Positions 7,296 to 10,124 of a DNA stretch of 10,124 bases are shown here, one piece after another. Each line of letters opens with the position of its first letter. The stretch's first letter is position 1. Source of the stretch: Rhodospirillaceae bacterium (GTDB taxonomy: Bacteria; Pseudomonadota; Alphaproteobacteria; UBA7985); contig PAFB01000043.1 in NCBI GenBank assembly GCA_002700865.1, forward strand, positions 1 through 10,124, written 5' to 3'. The position numbers and the translations under genes were made by a program. The notes under the pieces were generated by a model that saw only the letters and a list, made by a program, of their open reading frames with translations, made no database searches and had not been told where the DNA came from.

Positions 7296-9335
7296 TCAGG
7301 CATTGCGGCGCTTGCCAGTGACAAGGTCAAGCACGGCTGAACCGGCGTCGATCACGTTGGTGCCCGGACCAAAGATAGCGGCGACGCCAGCATCCTGAAG
7401 CGCTGCATAATCCTGTTCCGGGATGACCCCGCCACAAATCACGATAATGTCCTCCCGCCCCCGCTCGCGCAGAGCTTCGATCAGGGCAGGCAAGAGGGTT
7501 TTGTGCCCTGCTGCCAGTGAGGACACGCCCACAACCTGAGCCTCAGCGGCGATGGCCTGCTCTGCGGCTTCGGCTGGGGTTTGGAACAGCGGCGAGGTCT
7601 GCACCTGATAGCCGAAATCCAGAAAAGCGGAGGCGATGACCCGACTGCCGCGGTCGTGCCCGTCCTGGCCAAGCTTGGCCATGTAAAGCCGGGGCGCGCT
7701 GTCTTGTGCCTTGACCCGCTCAATGAGGGTTTGCAGCTGCGGGTCCTCGCCCAGAGCCGCGCCATAGACACCACGAACCAGCGCCGGGTTGCCGTCGTAC
7801 TCGGCAAAAACGGTGCGCAGTCGGTCGCTGACCTCACCGACCGTGGCGCGCGCGCGCATAGCCTCAATCGCCGCGGCGAGCAGATTACCGTCAGCGCGTG
7901 CAGCGGCTTCGAGTGCGTCCAAGGCCCCACTGACCCGGTCAGCCCGCCGGTTCGCGCGCAGGGACTGGAGCTGAGCAATCTGGGCCTCGCGAACCGCGTG
8001 ATTGTCGATGTCCAGAACGTCGAGCGGGTCGGAGTCCTCGCGCTGGTACTTATTGACACCGACAATAACCTGACGGCCACCGTCAATGGCGGCCTGACGC
8101 TGGATAGCGGCGGTTTCGATCTGGGCTTTAGGCCACCCGGTTTCGATGGCGGCGGTCATGCCACCACACGCCTCAACTTCTTCAATTAGTGCCCAGGCCT
8201 GTTCCGCCATATCGGCGGTCAGGCGCTCGACGTAGTAAGACCCCGCCAGCGGGTCAACAACGTCAGTCACACCGGTTTCATGCGCCAGAATAAGTTGGGT
8301 GTTGCGCGCGATCCGGGAGCTGAATTCGGTCGGGAGCGCGATGGCTTCGTCGAAGCTGTTGGTGTGCAGGGATTGCGTGCCACCAAGTACGGCGCTCATG
8401 GCTTCAAAGGCCGTGCGCACGATGTTGTTGTAAGGCTCCTGCTCCTGCAGCGATACGCCTGAGGTCTGACAGTGGGTGCGCAGCATCAGTGATTTCGGGT
8501 TCTGGGGCTCAAACTCTGCCATGATACGGGACCACAGCAGGCGAGCGGCGCGCAACTTTGCGGCCTCAGCGAAGAAGTCCATTCCGATGGCAAAGAAGAA
8601 CGACAGCCGCGGGGCAAAGGCATCAACGTCCAACCCCTGAGCCAGCGCAGCACGCACGTATTCGCGACCATCAGCCAGCGTGAACGCCAACTCCTGCACC
8701 AGCGACGCGCCGGCTTCCTGCATGTGATAGCCAGAGATCGATATCGAGTTGAACTTGGGCATGTTCTGAGCCGTGTAGGCGATGATATCGGCAACGATCC
8801 GCATGCTGGGTTGCGGCGGGTAGATGTAAGTGTTGCGGACCATGAATTCCTTGAGGATGTCGTTCTGGATGGTCCCGGCCAGCTCTTCCGGGCTGGCTCC
8901 CTGCTCTTCACCGGCGACGATATAAGCCGCGAGAACAGGCAGAACCGCGCCGTTCATGGTCATGGAGACCGATACGTCTCGCAGCGAAATGTCCTCGAAC
9001 AGTCGGCGCATGTCTTCGACACTGTCAATCGCCACGCCAGCCTTGCCCACGTCGCCGCGCACCCGTTCATGATCGCTGTCATAGCCGCGATGGGTGGCGA
9101 GATCGAAGGCGACAGACAAGCCTTTCTGCCCGCCTGCCAGTGCCTGACGATAGAAGGCGTTGCTTTCCTCAGCGGTCGAGAAGCCGGCGTATTGCCGGAT
9201 CGTCCAGGGGCGTTGGGTGTACATGCTCGGATAGGGACCCCTCACGAAGGGCGTCTGCCCCGGCGCGCTGTCCAGATGCTCCACGCCTCGCAGGTCGGCG
9301 GCTGTGTAAATGGTCTTGGTTGTGTCGCTCGTCAT
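7296..9335 (-). CDS. Adenosylcobalamin-dependent methylmalonyl-CoA mutase (catalytic chain, short N-terminus)
   Basis: The enzyme interconverts (R)-methylmalonyl-CoA and succinyl-CoA by a radical mechanism using adenosylcobalamin, the last step of propionyl-CoA assimilation. The 679 residues comprise the substrate-binding barrel (about 10-530), with WTIRQYAGFSTAEESNAFYR, DLATHRGYDSDH, TMNGAVLPV, FMVRNTYIYPP and SISISGYHMQEAG. The C-terminal B12 domain has the DxHxxG motif in GQDGHDRGS (D558, H560, G563; H560 is the lower cobalt ligand), then SSLAAGHKTL and CGGVIPEQDY. Y49 and R167 match the Tyr89/Arg207 pair that separates methylmalonyl-CoA mutase from isobutyryl-CoA mutase, and H204 matches His244. 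The ATG at 9335 is the first start after an in-frame stop (9360-9362), so the protein genuinely lacks about 40 N-terminal residues found in the Propionibacterium large chain. It has both domains and no partner subunit in view, so it is probably a homodimer. The kinase gene follows 12 nt downstream. Confidence 0.96.
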   Translation of the reverse strand: MTSDTTKTIYTAADLRGVEHLDSAPGQTPFVRGPYPSMYTQRPWTIRQYAGFSTAEESNAFYRQALAGGQKGLSVAFDLATHRGYDSDHERVRGDVGKAGVAIDSVEDMRRLFEDISLRDVSVSMTMNGAVLPVLAAYIVAGEEQGASPEELAGTIQNDILKEFMVRNTYIYPPQPSMRIVADIIAYTAQNMPKFNSISISGYHMQEAGASLVQELAFTLADGREYVRAALAQGLDVDAFAPRLSFFFAIGMDFFAEAAKLRAARLLWSRIMAEFEPQNPKSLMLRTHCQTSGVSLQEQEPYNNIVRTAFEAMSAVLGGTQSLHTNSFDEAIALPTEFSSRIARNTQLILAHETGVTDVVDPLAGSYYVERLTADMAEQAWALIEEVEACGGMTAAIETGWPKAQIETAAIQRQAAIDGGRQVIVGVNKYQREDSDPLDVLDIDNHAVREAQIAQLQSLRANRRADRVSGALDALEAAARADGNLLAAAIEAMRARATVGEVSDRLRTVFAEYDGNPALVRGVYGAALGEDPQLQTLIERVKAQDSAPRLYMAKLGQDGHDRGSRVIASAFLDFGYQVQTSPLFQTPAEAAEQAIAAEAQVVGVSSLAAGHKTLLPALIEALRERGREDIIVICGGVIPEQDYAALQDAGVAAIFGPGTNVIDAGSAVLDLVTGKRRNA

Positions 9336-9500
9336 TTGATGCGCCCCGCGTTTGCAGTCTCAACAAAAAGGCGTTTCCACTCTGGCTACCACGACACAAG
9401 CCCAAGGCACAGGGGGCAAAGCGCACGGGGTCGCGGGCATGCAAAAAACTGCCGCCCTGCCTCTTGCGCACAAGCAATCATTGCGGCAGAACGACGCGGA
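9336..9500. other. Divergent intergenic segment with nested inverted repeats
   Basis: No gene is seen between the mutase start and the riboswitch; promoters for both divergent units should lie here, but I cannot point to convincing -35/-10 boxes. Three overlapping inverted repeats stand out: CTGCCGC (9449-9455) with GCGGCAG (9483-9489), CTTG-cgca-CAAG (9463-9474), and GCAAT-c-ATTGC (9474-9484). They could form alternative stem-loops or be an operator for a DNA-binding regulator. A weak GGGGCG near 9342-9347, read on the - strand, is the only ribosome-binding candidate for the mutase. Confidence 0.35.
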
Positions 9501-9747
9501 CCTTTGGTGTCTCATACAGTCCAAGACTGGAGACTTAATAGGGAACTCGGTGCGGCGTACCCATTAGGGACCAAATCCGAGGCTGTCCCCGCAACTGTAA
9601 GCGGATAGCGCAGCTCCCCCACGCCACTGAAACACCTCGCTTCGCGGCGAGCGTTTTGGGAAGGCCGGAGCACAGAACGCGCGATGACCCGCAAGCCAGA
9701 AGACCTGCCAGGGCTACGTTTAACCATCTTGAGGGCGGGTGACCCTC
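9501..9747 (+). promoter_or_regulatory. Cobalamin (B12) riboswitch with kissing-loop expression platform
   Basis: Conserved blocks of the cobalamin riboswitch family occur in the right order: TTAATAGGGAA (9535-9545), CTGTCCCCGCAACTGTAAGCGG as the L5/J6 core (9583-9604), GCCACTG (9623-9629), GGGAAGGC (9658-9665), GATGACCC (9683-9690) and GCAAGCCAGAAGACCTGCC (9691-9709). The P1 candidate is CCTTTGG (9501-9507) with CCAGGG (9708-9713). A strong P2-like hairpin pairs GTCTC/GAGAC and CAGTC/GACTG (9509-9534). P4 is CTCGG/CCGAG (9546-9550/9577-9581). The variable arm has CTCGC/GCGAG (9636-9640/9647-9651). Downstream, GAGGG-CGGGTGA-CCCTC (9731-9747) looks like P13: its loop CGGG (9736-9739) is complementary to CCCG in L5 (9588-9591). 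The hairpin ends one nt before the GGGAG ribosome-binding site of the next gene. This implies B12-bound RNA blocks translation. The aptamer call is firm; the platform mechanism is inferred. Confidence 0.96.
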
Positions 9748-9758
9748 CGGGAGTGACT

Positions 9759-9911
9759 ATGACGACAGCCAATGCTGACCGCGCTGCAGGTGCGACGCCG
9801 CACACGAATTTCTTTGACATCACACGTCTGTCTCAAGCGACAGTTCTGATCGGCGCGGGGCTTGCCTCGGTGCTGTGCTGGGCTGGGCTTGCTGCGCTGA
9901 TTCTGCTCTAG
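9759..9911 (+). CDS. Unrecognised 50-residue single-span membrane protein, first gene after the B12 riboswitch
   Basis: I do not recognise this family. The ATG at 9759 has a good Shine-Dalgarno GGGAG (9749-9753) with 5 nt spacing, directly after the riboswitch expression hairpin, which is the main reason to accept so short a gene. The first 26 residues are polar (containing NFFDITRLSQ); residues about 27-50 are one hydrophobic segment (TVLIGAGLASVLCWAGLAALILL) ending at the stop, so the protein looks C-terminally membrane-anchored. The in-frame ATG at 9684 falls inside the conserved aptamer element and is rejected; a GTG at 9753 overlaps the ribosome site. The ABC ATPase gene starts 20 nt after the TAG stop, suggesting an operon. 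CbtB-type cobalt transporter subunits are also small single-span proteins found under B12 riboswitches, but they extend past the membrane with a His-rich tail that this protein lacks. A role as accessory subunit or translation-coupling leader is speculation. Confidence 0.65.
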   Translation: MTTANADRAAGATPHTNFFDITRLSQATVLIGAGLASVLCWAGLAALILL

Positions 9912-9931
9912 CCAGCCTGACAGTCTGATCT

Positions 9932-10124
9932 GTGCTGAGTGCCTCTAACCTTACCGTCGGCTACGGTACCGAAACCGTTGCGCGTGATCTGTCGTTTGCT
10001 CTCGACGCGGGCGAAATTCTGGCGATCATCGGTCACAACGGCTCGGGTAAATCAACGCTGGTGAAAACCATCCTCGGTGTGGAGCGCGCTCTGGGCGGAT
10101 CGCTGACGTGGGCAGCAGGGGCAC
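9932..10124 (+). CDS. ABC transporter ATP-binding protein, 3'-truncated by window edge (metal or cobalamin uptake likely)
   Basis: The first 64 residues of an ABC ATPase are present. The A-loop tyrosine is in LTVGYGTET (Y11), and the Walker A motif is GHNGSGKST (34-42), followed by LVKTILGVERALGGSLTW, as is usual for importer ATPases. The TLVKTILG stretch recalls the zinc/manganese (ZnuC/MntB-type) family more than BtuD, but the diagnostic signature and Walker B regions lie outside the window. GTG 9932 is the only reasonable start, since an in-frame TGA sits at 9926-9928; no clear Shine-Dalgarno is seen, so translation may depend on the small gene that ends 20 nt upstream. The cobalamin riboswitch ahead of the unit implies expression when B12 is scarce, hence import of cobalamin, cobalt or another metal tied to B12 supply. 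Permease and binding-protein genes are expected just beyond the window. Confidence 0.88.
   Translation, partial: MLSASNLTVGYGTETVARDLSFALDAGEILAIIGHNGSGKSTLVKTILGVERALGGSLTWAAGA

Noticed and set aside
7846..7857. Run of alternating GC dinucleotides as a possible Z-DNA or regulatory tract
   Set aside because: It lies inside the mutase coding sequence and is explained by alanine/arginine codons in high-GC DNA.
9336..9500. A second cobalamin riboswitch on the - strand for the mutase
   Set aside because: None of the conserved aptamer blocks is seen on the reverse strand of this segment.
8724..9608. A 294-codon + strand open frame across the mutase start and into the riboswitch
   Set aside because: It is antisense to the clearly coding mutase gene, continues through conserved riboswitch helices and resembles no protein; it is a by-product of GC-rich codon use.
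9684..9758. ATG at 9684 as the start of the small membrane protein (75 residues)
   Set aside because: This ATG is part of the conserved GATGACCC element of the riboswitch and has no free ribosome site; the ATG at 9759 with GGGAG is far better.

Overview
The window is a GC-rich stretch of a chromosome, most probably from an alphaproteobacterium. That placement rests on the Rhodobacter-like GlgC sequence, the compact glgB-glgC-glgA-glgX order and the alphaproteobacterial/mitochondrial-like methylmalonyl-CoA mutase; it is an inference from recalled family sequences, not a computed phylogeny. Almost everything is coding. There are no insertion sequences, CRISPR arrays, phage genes, tRNAs or rRNAs.

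Region 1 (1-6364, + strand) is a glycogen metabolism operon. The end of glgB (branching enzyme, cut by the window edge) is followed by glgC (ADP-glucose pyrophosphorylase), glgA (glycogen synthase) and glgX (debranching enzyme). Gaps are 37 nt, 4 nt and an overlap or near-contact, so co-transcription and translational coupling are likely. Together they make ADP-glucose from glucose-1-phosphate, polymerise it, branch the glucan and trim it again.

Region 2 (6378-9335, - strand) holds a two-gene unit read leftwards: a coenzyme B12-dependent methylmalonyl-CoA mutase and, 12 nt after its stop codon, a small-molecule kinase of the aminoglycoside/hydroxyurea phosphotransferase (APH) fold. The kinase converges on glgX. 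Both stop codons lie inside one long imperfect hairpin (6350-6393) that probably ends transcription from both sides.

Region 3 (9336-10124) begins with a divergent intergenic region. It carries a well-conserved cobalamin riboswitch on the + strand (about 9501-9747), including a downstream hairpin whose loop is complementary to the L5 loop, placed just before a Shine-Dalgarno sequence. The riboswitch leads into an unrecognised 50-residue single-span membrane protein and then an ABC transporter ATPase that runs off the window edge. A B12-consuming enzyme and a B12-controlled uptake system (for cobalamin, cobalt or another metal) thus stand back to back.

The genes are mostly ordinary. The parts most worth a second look are the B12-controlled microprotein plus ABC unit, the kinase coupled to methylmalonyl-CoA mutase, and the shared terminator-like hairpin.
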